Source of the DNA: Bacteroidia bacterium
GTDB taxonomy: Bacteria; Bacteroidota; Bacteroidia; B-17B0; Aurantibacillaceae
Assembly (NCBI GenBank): GCA_020846335.1
Contig: JADLED010000220.1
Span: 1 to 59,242, forward strand
Direction: 5' to 3'
Length of the DNA: 59,242 nt
In this document: piece after piece, positions 1 through 9,580 of the stretch
Layout of the letters: every line of letters begins with the position of its first letter
How positions within the stretch are numbered: position 1 is the first letter of the stretch
The notes under the pieces: model-generated
Databases searched by the model: none
Seen by the model: only the letters and a program-made list of their open reading frames with translations
What the model was told of the DNA's origin: nothing
Position numbers and translations under genes: made by a program

Positions 1-165
1 ATACCCTGCCGCCGGAACTTTTTCCATTTCCATCTTGCCAAGAGCCCCGACAAAAAGGATCTCGGCATGAGGTACCAGTTTTTTAATTTCGTTGGCAATT
101 GAAACGGCAGGGAAGATGTGTCCTCCTGTTCCGCCTCCACTTAATATGACTTTAAGCTGTTTCAA
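1..165 (-). CDS. murG: MurG N-terminus (partial, runs off the window)
   Basis: This is the first 55 codons of UDP-GlcNAc:undecaprenyl-pyrophosphoryl-MurNAc-pentapeptide GlcNAc transferase, which makes lipid II at the inner face of the membrane. The visible protein begins [20 protein letters not shown]; the glycine-rich GGGTGGH loop is the MurG hallmark. The likely start is TTG at 165, because an AAGGAG stretch sits just upstream (180-175) and no ATG fits. The gene overlaps the end of ftsW by 14 bases, which suggests translational coupling. It is the last visible gene of the wall and division cluster; the rest lies outside the window. Confidence 0.9.
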   Translation of the reverse strand, partial: MKQLKVILSGGGTGGHIFPAVSIANEIKKLVPHAEILFVGALGKMEMEKVPAAGY

Positions 166-1306
166 GTTTTTCTTCTCCTTTATCTTCAATACTGCGACTA
201 ACGCTGAGAATGATTCCCAATGCAATCATGGTAAACCAAATGGATGTTCCTCCCATACTAATCAGAGGCAGTGGCTGCCCCGTAACGGGAAACAGATTAA
301 CGGCCACAGCCATGTTTACCAATGCCTGAAACACCATGCTGAACGAAAGCCCAACGGCCACAAGGCCTCCAAAGGGTTTGTCGTTATCACGTAAAATTTT
401 TATTCCCCTGTACAGTAATATCATGTATAAAAAGAGCAACAGAAATCCAATGAATAATCCGTACTCTTCAATAATAATGGCGTAAATAAAATCGGAGGAA
501 GCCTGCGGCAAAAAGGCGCGCTGTGTGCTGTTGCCAGGGCCTTTGCCAATAACACCTCCTGTGGCAATGGCAATTTTTGCCTGTTCGCTCTGGTAATTGC
601 TTTTGGTATCTCCGCGTTTAAAATTTTCGATCCTTGATTTCCAGGTTGGGCCGCGGCCTCCCGGGATTGTTTCGGGAGCAAACCACACCCAACTGAAAAA
701 CAGTGTGGCCACCAAAATGCAAATGCCAAGAATTTTTAAAATTATTTTTATGTTGATGCCGCCAAGAAACATTAATAACAGGCAACTCAAAAACAGCAAG
801 GCCGCAGTAGAAAAGTTTGCCGGTAAAATCAAAGCACAAATAACACCGATTGGTACCAGCAAATGTTTGAACACCCCTTTAAAATCACCCAGCTCCTTTC
901 CTTTAATGGCAAGCACTCTGGCCACATACATAATCAGCATTAATTTAGCAATGTCGGAAGACTGAAAGGTTAAACCCAGGCCTGGAATTTCGAGCCAGCG
1001 TGAGGCTTCACCGGCACTCACACCTTTGAGCAACGTATAAACAAGCAGTGGAATAGAAAGAACAAATCCTATTTGCGCCACTTTGCTAAACACCGTGTAT
1101 TTAATTTTATGAAACATGTACGCAATACCAAAACCCAATGCAATAATTATAAAGTGTTTCAATAAATAGTACTCGGTGTTGCCTTGTTTAAATTTGTGTG
1201 CGAGCGTTACCACCGCGCTGTAAACCACCAATACCGATAGAAGTGATAGCAGGAACATAATGGCCCATATCACTTTATCGCCCTTGAGATAGTTGAATAG
1301 TTTCAT
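152..1306 (-). CDS. ftsW: FtsW, SEDS-family septal peptidoglycan polymerase
   Basis: A 384-residue polytopic membrane protein of the FtsW/RodA/SpoVE (SEDS) family. Family members polymerise lipid II into glycan strands and work with a class B penicillin-binding protein, here the FtsI encoded upstream in the same cluster. The protein is mostly hydrophobic segments, and the conserved C-terminal signature is visible as [16 protein letters not shown]. It lies 39 bases after murD and overlaps murG, the usual cluster order, which favours FtsW over the elongation paralogue RodA. Length is normal for the family. Confidence 0.95.
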   Translation of the reverse strand: MKLFNYLKGDKVIWAIMFLLSLLSVLVVYSAVVTLAHKFKQGNTEYYLLKHFIIIALGFGIAYMFHKIKYTVFSKVAQIGFVLSIPLLVYTLLKGVSAGEASRWLEIPGLGLTFQSSDIAKLMLIMYVARVLAIKGKELGDFKGVFKHLLVPIGVICALILPANFSTAALLFLSCLLLMFLGGINIKIILKILGICILVATLFFSWVWFAPETIPGGRGPTWKSRIENFKRGDTKSNYQSEQAKIAIATGGVIGKGPGNSTQRAFLPQASSDFIYAIIIEEYGLFIGFLLLFLYMILLYRGIKILRDNDKPFGGLVAVGLSFSMVFQALVNMAVAVNLFPVTGQPLPLISMGGTSIWFTMIALGIILSVSRSIEDKGEEKLETA

Positions 1307-1345
1307 CGCGTGGAATTACTGATTAATACAAATTCAGAATTATTT

Positions 1346-2692
1346 TTAAAGCGAACGCACAGCCGCTTTAAACTGCATGCCGCGGTCTTCGTAATTTTGA
1401 AACAAATCAAAACTTGCGCAGGCAGGTGATAATAAAACCACATCGCCTTTTTTACCAATTTTGTACGAAGCAGCCACTGCATCCGAAGCTGTATCAGTTT
1501 CAATAATGGTTTCCACCACATCTTTAAAAGCGGCAATAATTTTGCTGTTATCTTTTCCAAGACACACAATGGCTTTTACGCGTTGTTTAACAAGGTCCAG
1601 CAATTCGTTATAATCGTTTCCTTTGTCTTGTCCACCGCAAATCCAAACCACTGGTTTGTCCATGCTTTCGAGGGCATACCAGGTTGAATTAACGTTGGTG
1701 GCTTTAGAATCGTTGATGTATTCAATGCCATTGATGGAAGCCACAAATTCCAATCGGTGTTCGATGTTTTGAAAATCGGAAAGACTTTCGCGGATAATTT
1801 CTTTGCGAACGTCAACGATTCTTGCGGTGAGTGATGCCGCCATGCTGTTGTACACATTGTGTTTGCCTTGCAGTGCCAGTTGTTCAATTGTCATAATTAA
1901 GGGTGTTTGGTTTGATTTATAATTAAGGGTGATTTGGTTTTCGGTTAAAAATGCGCCATCGCCATCAATTGGTTTTTTGATGCTGAATGGCACAGGAATT
2001 GAATTGATTTTGTTTTGCTGCATGAAGGTGGTTATGACTTCATCGTCGGCGCAGTAAACAAAATAATTCTGTTTGCTTTGGTTTTGTGTTATTCTGAATT
2101 TGGATGCTACATAATTTTCAAATTTATAATCGTATCTGTCTAAGTGGTCGGGTGTGATGTTCAGCAATACCGCCACATCGGCAGTAAAATCATACATGCC
2201 GTCGAGTTGAAAGCTGCTTAACTCCAACACATAGTAATCAAAGTTTTCGCGGGCTACCTGAAGGGCAAAACTTTTTCCTACGTTACCACCTAGTCCTACA
2301 TTGTAACCTGCTTTTTTAAGAATGTGATAGGTTAAAAGTGTGGTGGTGGTTTTTCCGTTAGAACCCGTGATGCATATTTTTTTAGCGGAAGTATAACGTC
2401 CGGCAAATTCAATTTCTGAAACCACAGGAATGGATTTTGCTCTTAGCTTTTGTACCATTTCGGCCTTATCAGGAATTCCGGGACTTTTAATCACTTCCAC
2501 GGCATTCAGAATTTTTTCCTCACTATGTGTTCCTTCCTCGAACAAAATATTTTCTTCTATTAATTGCTGTTTGTACTTTTCCTTTATTAGTCCTTTGTCA
2601 CTCACAAAAACGTCAAAACCCTTCTGTTTAGCCAGTATTGCACTGCCTACTCCGCTCTCGCCGCTTCCCAATATGACTACGCGCTTACTCAA
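1346..2692 (-). CDS. murD: MurD, UDP-N-acetylmuramoyl-L-alanine:D-glutamate ligase
   Basis: A 448-residue cytoplasmic Mur ligase that adds D-glutamate to UDP-MurNAc-L-Ala using ATP. It shows the N-terminal nucleotide-fold motif GSGESGVGSA, the ATP loop ITGSNGKTTTT, the central LNITPDHLDRY motif and the C-terminal NDSKATN motif. Length is typical. Its stop is 39 bases ahead of ftsW, and its start directly follows the mraY stop with no spare base, so it should be translated from the shared transcript. Confidence 0.96.
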   Translation of the reverse strand: MSKRVVILGSGESGVGSAILAKQKGFDVFVSDKGLIKEKYKQQLIEENILFEEGTHSEEKILNAVEVIKSPGIPDKAEMVQKLRAKSIPVVSEIEFAGRYTSAKKICITGSNGKTTTTLLTYHILKKAGYNVGLGGNVGKSFALQVARENFDYYVLELSSFQLDGMYDFTADVAVLLNITPDHLDRYDYKFENYVASKFRITQNQSKQNYFVYCADDEVITTFMQQNKINSIPVPFSIKKPIDGDGAFLTENQITLNYKSNQTPLIMTIEQLALQGKHNVYNSMAASLTARIVDVRKEIIRESLSDFQNIEHRLEFVASINGIEYINDSKATNVNSTWYALESMDKPVVWICGGQDKGNDYNELLDLVKQRVKAIVCLGKDNSKIIAAFKDVVETIIETDTASDAVAASYKIGKKGDVVLLSPACASFDLFQNYEDRGMQFKAAVRSL

Positions 2693-3958
2693 TTACCTTA
2701 ATTTTAATGTTACGAATGTGAGTACTGCCAGTGCAATGCCAATAATAAAAAAGCGCATTACTATTTTTGATTCGTGAAAGCCACTTTTTTGATAATGGTG
2801 ATGCAACGGTGCCATTTTAAACAAGCGGTGTTCCTTCGCAAATTCAACACCGTGTTTGCGTTTCTGATATTTGAAATAATACACCTGCATAATCACCGAA
2901 AGACTTTCTACAAAATACACCCCGCACAAAATCGGAATCAACAATTCTTTTCTGATGGCAATGGCATAAACCGCTACAATACCGCCAATGGCAAGGCTTC
3001 CGGTATCGCCCATAAACACCTGAGCAGGAAAGGCGTTGTACCACAAGAAACCAATGCAGGCACCAATAAATGCTGCGATGAATACCACCAACTCACCGGA
3101 ATAAGGTATGTACATAATATTGAGGTAATCGGCAAAAATGGTGTTGCCAGACACATAAGCCAAAATACCCAGCACCACGCCAATAATAGCACTGGTACCT
3201 GCCGCCAGACCATCAATGCCATCTGTAATGTTGGCGCCATTAGATACCGCCGTAACAACCAGTATTACCATTGGTATAAAAATTAACCAGCCGTATTTCA
3301 TGCAATCGCCACAAGCCCAAGAAATCCAACTGCCATAATCCAATTCATTGTTTTTCAAAAACGGGATGGTTGTTTTTAATGTTTTTGTAGGATGCTCCGC
3401 ATATTTTGGAGGAGACAATTTGTGATCAGTTCTACCATCCTGGTATTGTATGATGTCTGAATTGGCTTTGGCCACACGCTCTTTAATAACCACATCCGGC
3501 TGAAAATAAAGAACACTCCCAACAATTAATCCTAGACCTACCTGACCAACAATTTTAAATTTTCCTTTTAATCCTTCTTTGTCTTTTTTAAACACCTTTA
3601 TGTAATCGTCCAAAAAGCCCAGGCCACCCAACCAAAGGGTTGTTACGAGCATTAAAATGATATACACATTGTGTATTTGCGCAAAGAGTAAGGTTGGAAT
3701 AATGATGGCCGCAATGATAATCAAACCACCCATAGTGGGAGTCCCAGTTTTTTGTTTCTGGCCTTCAAGTCCTAATTCGCGGATGGTTTCGCCAATTTGC
3801 TTGCGGCGGATAAATTCGATAATGCGCTTACCAAAAATTAGAGAAATAATTAATGAGAATATCAAGGCCATGGCTGCGCGGAAGGAGATATAGTGAAACA
3901 CCCCTGCTCCGGGAAAATCGAAGGCCTTGTCTAAATAATCAAATAAATAATACAGCAT
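2693..3958 (-). CDS. mraY: MraY, phospho-MurNAc-pentapeptide transferase
   Basis: A 421-residue polytopic membrane enzyme that transfers phospho-MurNAc-pentapeptide to undecaprenyl phosphate, making lipid I. The catalytic signatures are present: [19 protein letters not shown] and the PLHHHYQ histidine motif near the C-terminus. It is about 60 residues longer than the E. coli enzyme because of an extra loop (roughly residues 140-200, containing the segment [13 protein letters not shown]); from memory this extension is common in Bacteroidota. It abuts murE upstream and murD downstream without gaps. Confidence 0.96.
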   Translation of the reverse strand: MLYYLFDYLDKAFDFPGAGVFHYISFRAAMALIFSLIISLIFGKRIIEFIRRKQIGETIRELGLEGQKQKTGTPTMGGLIIIAAIIIPTLLFAQIHNVYIILMLVTTLWLGGLGFLDDYIKVFKKDKEGLKGKFKIVGQVGLGLIVGSVLYFQPDVVIKERVAKANSDIIQYQDGRTDHKLSPPKYAEHPTKTLKTTIPFLKNNELDYGSWISWACGDCMKYGWLIFIPMVILVVTAVSNGANITDGIDGLAAGTSAIIGVVLGILAYVSGNTIFADYLNIMYIPYSGELVVFIAAFIGACIGFLWYNAFPAQVFMGDTGSLAIGGIVAVYAIAIRKELLIPILCGVYFVESLSVIMQVYYFKYQKRKHGVEFAKEHRLFKMAPLHHHYQKSGFHESKIVMRFFIIGIALAVLTFVTLKLR

Positions 3959-5422
3959 TTATATTCCCAATGTTTTAATTGTTTCTTTTAAAATTTCTAA
4001 ATCGTCAAAATCGTGTTTCACGCCCTTTATCTCCTGGTATTTTTCGTGTCCTTTGCCGGCAATCAAAATAATGTCCCCTTTATTGCTTAAGCTGCACGCT
4101 GTTTTAATGGCTTCGCGCCTGTCGCTAATGCGTAAGGTTTTTTTTGCATCCACCGGATTAATACCCTTTTGCATTTGATTAAGTATTTCCTCAGGGTCTT
4201 CGCTGCGGGGATTATCGGACGTTAAAATCACACGGTTACTGTATTCGCAGGCAATGGCAGCCATTACAGGGCGTTTGGCCGAATCACGGTCGCCACCACA
4301 ACCCACCAGTGTTATAACCTGTTCGTTGCCGGTGCGAATGTCTTTAATTGTTTCCAAAACATTTTTTAAAGCGTCGGGAGTGTGCGCATAGTCCACAATT
4401 CCAATCACTCCATTAGGTGATTTCACATATTGAAATCTTCCCTCCACCGAATTAAGGTTACTCAAAGAAGTGAGAATATTGGTTTTGTCTTGCTTTAACA
4501 AAATGGCAGTGGCATACACTGCCAGAACGTTGTAGGCATTGAAGGTGCCAATGAGTTTTACCCACAATTCCTGATTGTCGATGTTAAGCAACAAACCGTT
4601 TAAATGATTTTCGATGATGCGGCATTTAAAATCGGCCACCGTTTGCAAGGCGTAGGTGTTTTTTTTGGCACGCGTGTTTTGCATCATTACCAAGCCATTT
4701 TTATCGTCCTTATTTACCAATGCAAAAGCGCTGTTTGGCAATAGATCAAAAAAACGTTTTTTAGCCCTGATGTATTCGTCAAATGTTTTGTGATAATCCA
4801 AATGGTCGTGTGTGATGTTGCTAAAAACCCCACCGGCAAAGGAAATTCCGGCAATGCGATTTTGAACCACGGCATGTGAGCTCACTTCCATAAACACAAA
4901 CTCACAACTTTGTTCCACCATTTCGTGCAGCAGGGCATTTAGCGAAAGTGCATCAGGTGTGGTGTGCGTAGAAGGAATAACCGTATTATTAATTTTATTT
5001 TGTACGGTTGACAATAAGCCTACCGAATATCCCATGGCTTTGAAAAGATTAAATAACAAAGTCACCGTGGTGGTTTTTCCGTTTGTTCCGGTAACGCCCA
5101 CCAATTTTAGTTTTTCGGAAGGATTGTCGTAAAAGTTACAGGCAATCACGCCCAAAGCGTATCCCGAATCGGTTACTTTTACATACGAAACATTTTCGTC
5201 ACGTTGTTCGGGAATGTGTTCGCACACAATGGCAATGGCACCCAATTCTATCGCCTTTTGAATATAGCTATGACCGTCGACAGCAGTGCCAATGGTAGCT
5301 ACAAACAAGGAGCCTTTTTTTACCTTGCGCGAATCGAACTCAACGGAAGTAATGGCCATGTGTGTAGAGCCCACTACTTCCTCGAGTCTTACCTTGTACA
5401 ATATGTCGCTTAACAGTTTCAT
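3959..5422 (-). CDS. murE: MurE, UDP-MurNAc-dipeptide:meso-DAP ligase
   Basis: A 487-residue Mur ligase that adds the third amino acid of the peptidoglycan stem. The ATP loop GVTGTNGKTTTVT and the substrate motif SDNPRSEDP are visible. The DNPR form is the signature of enzymes that add meso-diaminopimelate rather than lysine, so the wall is predicted to be of the mDAP type. The gene sits 18 bases after ftsI and abuts mraY in the standard cluster order. Confidence 0.96.
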   Translation of the reverse strand: MKLLSDILYKVRLEEVVGSTHMAITSVEFDSRKVKKGSLFVATIGTAVDGHSYIQKAIELGAIAIVCEHIPEQRDENVSYVKVTDSGYALGVIACNFYDNPSEKLKLVGVTGTNGKTTTVTLLFNLFKAMGYSVGLLSTVQNKINNTVIPSTHTTPDALSLNALLHEMVEQSCEFVFMEVSSHAVVQNRIAGISFAGGVFSNITHDHLDYHKTFDEYIRAKKRFFDLLPNSAFALVNKDDKNGLVMMQNTRAKKNTYALQTVADFKCRIIENHLNGLLLNIDNQELWVKLIGTFNAYNVLAVYATAILLKQDKTNILTSLSNLNSVEGRFQYVKSPNGVIGIVDYAHTPDALKNVLETIKDIRTGNEQVITLVGCGGDRDSAKRPVMAAIACEYSNRVILTSDNPRSEDPEEILNQMQKGINPVDAKKTLRISDRREAIKTACSLSNKGDIILIAGKGHEKYQEIKGVKHDFDDLEILKETIKTLGI

Positions 5423-5440
5423 TCTGGTGTTACCTATTTC

Positions 5441-7558
5441 TTAGCTAAGTGTCAGTATTATTTTATTGCCCTTCGAAAATTTTTGTCCGGCCTCAATGCT
5501 TTGTTTTTTAACACTGCCAAAGCCCAATAATCTTACATAAATGCCGTTATTCTCGAGTAGATACAAGGCGTCCTTGGCCGACATGCCATAAAGATTTGGC
5601 ATAATGCCACGTTTAAGTTGTCCCTCAATGTTGGCAGGTGCCATGCTAATACGAGTCGTGTCTTTTCTGTTTCGCGATGTATAGGCAATGCTCTCATCCA
5701 TGCTGGAAGGCAATCCCAAAGTTTTGGCAACACCGGCAATTTCAGAAGGCTTGCCATTAATTACTTCCGGCATTTTGGTGAGTAAATCTTTTTGTTTGTT
5801 AATTGGTTTAATAAAATCCACACTGCTCGAATACACCTTTTCAGCAATTTCTTTAAACACAGGTCCTGCTACCAAACCCCCATAATAAGTACCGTTGGCA
5901 GGTGAATTAATAATTACTATGCAGGTGTATAACGGATTGTCGGCAGGAAAATAACCCACAAACGAACCCTGATAAGTGGTACCGTTTTTCTTGTAATCTC
6001 CGTCTTTGGCAATCTGCGCGGTACCGGTTTTGCCACCCACTTTAAAGGTAGTGATGTTTAATCCCTTGCCTGTGCCATTGTTCACAACACCTTCCATCAT
6101 TTGTTTGGCTTTAACAATGGTGGCATCTTTCACAATTTTTTCATCAATCACTTCGGTTTCAAAACGTTTTACGGTAATACCATTGCGCTTAATTTCTTTC
6201 ACAAAATGAGGTTTCACCATTTTACCGTTGTTGGCAATGGCGTTATAAAGTGTGAGTGTTTGCAACGGAGTTACAAGACTTTCGTAACCTATACTAATCC
6301 AAGGCAAACTGGTACCATACCAGTCTTTATCTTTTACCTGCTTTATGCGGGGAATTCCTTCGCCGGGAATGGATAAGCCCAGCTTCTCGTTCAAATGAAA
6401 ACTGTTTAATTTCCGAATGTAGTCTTTCGGATTTTTGGCAAAATACTTGGTAATGATTTTGCTCACACCAACATTGGAAGACATTTCAAAAACGCGTTGT
6501 GCTGTAATAACAGGTGCTTCCGGCGGATGTGAATCTTTCATGGTGCGGTCGTAATACATACAAACGCCATTGCCTACTTGTACCTTTTCGTCAAGGCTTA
6601 TGTTATATTCGTCTATCACCGCCAGCATTGAGGCCAGTTTAAAGGTAGAGCCCGGCTCTGAGGGATAGCCTAATGCATAGTTTAAACTTTCGTTATAGGT
6701 AGTTGAATCTTTTCCGGCTTTTGTAAGATTTGCAATGGCTTTTATTTCGCCGGTTTTTACTTCCATTAAAATGGCGCAACCAAATGCCGCTTTGTTTTTA
6801 ATAAGCGAACGCATAAGTGCCTGCTCTGCCACGTCCTGGATGTTTATGTCGATGGTGGTGTACAAGTCGCTTCCATCTTTTGGCTCCACTTCATTTTCAT
6901 CATTAATTGGTCGCCACACATCACCGGCAATTTTTTGCATCAGGCGTTTGCCGCTTACACCCATTAATACCGAATCAAAAGCGCCTTCTAAACCTACAGG
7001 TTTTAAACCCGGACGTGCCAAGCCAATGGTGCGGCCAGCCAACATTTGAAAAGGACGTTCGCGACGATTGGTTTGCAGTGTTACCAATCCACCTCGTTTT
7101 CCTTTTCTGAAAATTGGAAACTTTTTTAGTACCTGAAGGTCTTTGTGCGACACGTTGCGTTTTAATAATACATAACGGTCTTTATCTTTACGTGCCTTAT
7201 TTAAAATTTTGAGGTATTCATTGGGTCCCTTTTCATGAAAAAGTCCACTCAATAATAATGCAAGTGAGTCGCGGCTCTCTTTATATAATTTATCTGTGAT
7301 ACTTGGGGCGTTAATATCCACGGCCACTTCGTAATAAGGCAGTGACGTAGCCAGCAAGGCGCCATTCGCATCGAAAATATTACCACGCACGGCCTCCATG
7401 TCTTCCACTTTTGTGGTAAACACTTCGGCCTTTTCGCGCCACATATCGCCCTCAGCAAACTGTATCACACAAATACGGTACAATATGCCCATTGCAAACA
7501 GGCACATGAACACGTAAATGAGGTAAGTGCGGGAAAGTATGCTTTTTTTATTTTCCAA
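5441..7558 (-). CDS. ftsI: FtsI/PBP3-type septal transpeptidase with PASTA tail
   Basis: A 705-residue class B penicillin-binding protein that cross-links septal peptidoglycan. There is one N-terminal membrane anchor (about residues 10-30), a dimerisation/pedestal domain, then the transpeptidase domain with SxxK at EPGSTFK (catalytic Ser304), SSN in FEMSSNVGVS and KTGTAQ. The last roughly 65 residues form one PASTA domain (MPNLYGMSAKDALYLLENN), which classical proteobacterial FtsI lacks. It starts 1 base after the FtsL-like gene. Position in the cluster, next to an FtsL-like gene and upstream of ftsW, supports the division role. Confidence 0.94.
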   Translation of the reverse strand: MENKKSILSRTYLIYVFMCLFAMGILYRICVIQFAEGDMWREKAEVFTTKVEDMEAVRGNIFDANGALLATSLPYYEVAVDINAPSITDKLYKESRDSLALLLSGLFHEKGPNEYLKILNKARKDKDRYVLLKRNVSHKDLQVLKKFPIFRKGKRGGLVTLQTNRRERPFQMLAGRTIGLARPGLKPVGLEGAFDSVLMGVSGKRLMQKIAGDVWRPINDENEVEPKDGSDLYTTIDINIQDVAEQALMRSLIKNKAAFGCAILMEVKTGEIKAIANLTKAGKDSTTYNESLNYALGYPSEPGSTFKLASMLAVIDEYNISLDEKVQVGNGVCMYYDRTMKDSHPPEAPVITAQRVFEMSSNVGVSKIITKYFAKNPKDYIRKLNSFHLNEKLGLSIPGEGIPRIKQVKDKDWYGTSLPWISIGYESLVTPLQTLTLYNAIANNGKMVKPHFVKEIKRNGITVKRFETEVIDEKIVKDATIVKAKQMMEGVVNNGTGKGLNITTFKVGGKTGTAQIAKDGDYKKNGTTYQGSFVGYFPADNPLYTCIVIINSPANGTYYGGLVAGPVFKEIAEKVYSSSVDFIKPINKQKDLLTKMPEVINGKPSEIAGVAKTLGLPSSMDESIAYTSRNRKDTTRISMAPANIEGQLKRGIMPNLYGMSAKDALYLLENNGIYVRLLGFGSVKKQSIEAGQKFSKGNKIILTLS

Positions 7559-7559
7559 C

Positions 7560-8018
7560 TTATTTTGTGTTTTTGTATAATTCCAAACTGTCCACCTCTA
7601 TTTTAGTTGGCGGCACAATTGATTCTTTTAATCCTAATTTTTCGGCAGCCTTGGCCACTTCGCTTTGCTTGCTTGCAAACATTAATTCGCTTTTTGTAGA
7701 AATGTGGTCGGAGCGTAATTCTTTTAAATCGTTAGTAGTTTTATTAAACTCTCTTATTTTATCATCTGCAAAATATCCCCAGGCGATGTAAAAAATTGCT
7801 ATCACTGCCAAAAACAAAATGTAAGGCAGGTTCTTCAGATTTTTTTCGTTGGTTAAAAACGTTCCACTAAAAACAGAAGACAGGCCTTTTGCCAAAACTC
7901 CCTTTTTGCGGGGCTTTGAAGGCTTTTGGGGCGATGGTGTTTGCTCCTTTTCAGGAACAACTTCTTCCATTACCTCTTCGGCTTCCTGTTGTTTTGTTTC
8001 TCTATACTTGTTTGCCAA
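7560..8018 (-). CDS. FtsL-like division protein
   Basis: A 152-residue single-pass membrane protein with a long acidic, proline-rich cytoplasmic N-terminus, a membrane segment near residues 67-87 (LPYILFLAVIAIFYIAWGYF) and a C-terminal region of coiled-coil character. Its place between rsmH and ftsI is that of ftsL in other dcw clusters, and Bacteroidota carry a divergent FtsL-like family there. Direct similarity to E. coli FtsL is not visible, so the name rests on position, topology and size. It would act as a scaffold for the FtsI/FtsW pair. Confidence 0.8.
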   Translation of the reverse strand: MANKYRETKQQEAEEVMEEVVPEKEQTPSPQKPSKPRKKGVLAKGLSSVFSGTFLTNEKNLKNLPYILFLAVIAIFYIAWGYFADDKIREFNKTTNDLKELRSDHISTKSELMFASKQSEVAKAAEKLGLKESIVPPTKIEVDSLELYKNTK

Positions 8019-8070
8019 TTTATTGTGTGTTATTTTTTTAGTTTCTTGTGTCTTGTCTCTTCTTGTCAGT

Positions 8071-8151
8071 GAACTCTAAACTCTTATCCCTCAACACTAA
8101 ACTCTCAACTCTCATCCCTCAACTCTCTAACTTCTCCCCCACTCTCAACTT
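8071..8151. repeat. Imperfect GAGTTGA-type short repeat between rsmH and ftsL
   Basis: On the minus strand this stretch is a string of imperfect copies of GAGAGTTGAG / GAGTTTAG / GATGAGAGTTGAG. It fills most of the gap between rsmH and the FtsL-like gene and extends into the last codons of rsmH. A related run occurs about 50 kb away inside priA (58147-58193). Low-complexity repeats of this style are scattered in some Bacteroidota genomes, from memory; the mechanism of spread is not visible here. Confidence 0.75.
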
Positions 8152-9033
8152 CGCACTTCGGGCTCTTGTATTTATTTTTATTTCTTCTTCGTCCGGCAAT
8201 ATTGGTTTACTGCTCAGACTTTTGAATACTTTTTTACTTGTTCCGTATATGATATCTTTTTCCTCAACACCCGCCACATTCCCTGTTTTAATAAGGTTTT
8301 TCACCAGTCGGTCTTCGAGGCTGTGATAGGAGATTACCACCAATCGTGCGCCACTGTTCAAAACCTCCACACATTGCGTTAAACATTCCTTTAGCGCCTC
8401 CATTTCCTGATTTACCTCTATTCGCAGTGCCTGAAAAACTTTTGCCAGGTATTTGTGTTCTTCAAATTTTGGTGTGCAATACTTAATTACTTCTTTTAAG
8501 TCGGCAGTGGTTTTAATTTCGTTTTGTTGGCGGGCTTCGCAAATGAGGTTAACCAGTTTTGAAGCATTTTGCACTTCGGCGTAGTCTCTGAACATTTTTA
8601 GCAAGTCCTTTGCCTCGTACTCGTTCACAATTCTTTTTGCGGTGAGTTCTCCGGCACGGTTCATGCGCATATCCAGTTCTGCATCAAAGCGAATGGAGAA
8701 TCCTCTTTCGGCTTCATCGAACTGATGTGAGGAAACACCTAAATCACCTAAAATGCCATCAACCTTAGTAACTCCGTAAATGCGCAGATAATTTTTAAGA
8801 TATCTGAAGTTTTGCGGTATAAGTGTGAAACGCTTGTCGTTTAAGGCATTTCGGGCCGCATCGGCATCTTGATCAAAGGCAAAAAGTTTTCCTTTATCGC
8901 CAAGTTGTTTCAGTATGTGAGCAGAGTGACCGCCACCACCAAAGGTTAAATCCACATACACACCATCGGGGCGAATGTTTAGATTATCAATACAGGCTTG
9001 TAAAAGAACGGGGGTGTGATAAGCATTACTCAT
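8119..9033 (-). CDS. rsmH: RsmH, 16S rRNA m4C1402 methyltransferase
   Basis: A 304-residue SAM-dependent methyltransferase (MraW/RsmH) that N4-methylates C1402 of 16S rRNA. The SAM-binding motif VDLTFGGGGHS and the characteristic C-terminal ARSAKLRV are visible. I prefer the ATG at 9033 (MSNAYHTPVLL), the usual family N-terminus; an upstream ATG at 9045 in the same frame would add four residues. The gene overlaps mraZ by 8 bases. Its last roughly ten codons merge into a short-repeat tract, giving an unusual ending LRVGEKLES. Confidence 0.95.
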   Translation of the reverse strand: MSNAYHTPVLLQACIDNLNIRPDGVYVDLTFGGGGHSAHILKQLGDKGKLFAFDQDADAARNALNDKRFTLIPQNFRYLKNYLRIYGVTKVDGILGDLGVSSHQFDEAERGFSIRFDAELDMRMNRAGELTAKRIVNEYEAKDLLKMFRDYAEVQNASKLVNLICEARQQNEIKTTADLKEVIKYCTPKFEEHKYLAKVFQALRIEVNQEMEALKECLTQCVEVLNSGARLVVISYHSLEDRLVKNLIKTGNVAGVEEKDIIYGTSKKVFKSLSSKPILPDEEEIKINTRARSAKLRVGEKLES

Positions 9034-9496
9034 CGCCACCATCATTAAAATTCAATCCACCTAAAACGTCCTGTGCCAGTTTTTCAATATCAATGTCCTG
9101 GTTCAGGAAGTTTTCATACAGTTCTTTATCCCACAATTCTATCACGTTGTTGCTTCCCAAAACTTTTATGTCGGATTTTATGTCGGCGTAATCGGTTAAT
9201 GATTTTGGCAGTAAGAGTCGACCTGAATTATCTGCGGCCACATTGGTTGCTCCCCCGGTAAATTTTCTCACAAACACATCGTTGGCTTTTATCAGTCGGT
9301 TTAGTTTGCTGAGTTTTTTATTTAATTTTTCCCATTCACTCATTGGATACAACACCAAACATTTTTGGTGCAGGTTTCGGTTCATTACAAATCCCTTTTC
9401 AAAAAGCGTGTCCAACTGCTTCCGTAGGTCAACCGGAAACATGAACCGCCCTTTGGCGTCCACCTTGCAATCATATTCCCCTATAAGGCTTGTCAT
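9026..9496 (-). CDS. mraZ: MraZ, transcriptional regulator of the dcw cluster
   Basis: A 156-residue DNA-binding protein with two SpoVT/AbrB-like MraZ modules. It opens IGEYDCKVDAKGRFMFPVDL, and the second module carries ADNSGRLLLPKSL; the DxxGR pattern of each repeat is clear. MraZ proteins form rings that bind tandem repeats in front of their own operon, and four such repeats lie at 9534-9573. First gene of the cluster, hence probably an autoregulator of everything down to murG. Confidence 0.95.
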   Translation of the reverse strand: MTSLIGEYDCKVDAKGRFMFPVDLRKQLDTLFEKGFVMNRNLHQKCLVLYPMSEWEKLNKKLSKLNRLIKANDVFVRKFTGGATNVAADNSGRLLLPKSLTDYADIKSDIKVLGSNNVIELWDKELYENFLNQDIDIEKLAQDVLGGLNFNDGGDE

Positions 9497-9519
9497 TGGC
9501 CGATTTCAGTGATTTGGAG

Positions 9520-9527
9520 CAAAAATA
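9520..9527 (-). promoter_or_regulatory. Predicted -7 element of the mra/mur/fts promoter
   Basis: On the minus strand this reads TATTTTTG, a full match to the Bacteroidota -7 consensus TAnnTTTG, 23 bases ahead of the mraZ ATG. No good TTTG -33 element is found at 19-21 bases; that space is taken up by the decamer repeats, so a bound repressor would cover the -33 region. Confidence 0.6.
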
Positions 9528-9533
9528 GGCATA

Positions 9534-9573
9534 TTTTTACCACTTTTTACCACTTTAAGCCATTTTTTACCAC
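9534..9573 (-). promoter_or_regulatory. MraZ operator: four tandem decamers
   Basis: Read on the minus strand this is GTGGTAAAAA, ATGGCTTAAA, GTGGTAAAAA, GTGGTAAAAA: four head-to-tail 10-base units, three identical and one degenerate. Known MraZ sites in other phyla are GTGGG-type repeats at 10-base spacing, so the architecture matches. The array begins 7 bases upstream of the predicted -7 element, which fits autorepression. Confidence 0.8.
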
Positions 9574-9580
9574 AATTGTT

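Noticed and set aside
597-965. Open frames antisense to ftsW and other wall genes
   Set aside because: They shadow strongly supported genes in other frames, have no recognisable domain and begin without plausible ribosome-binding context.
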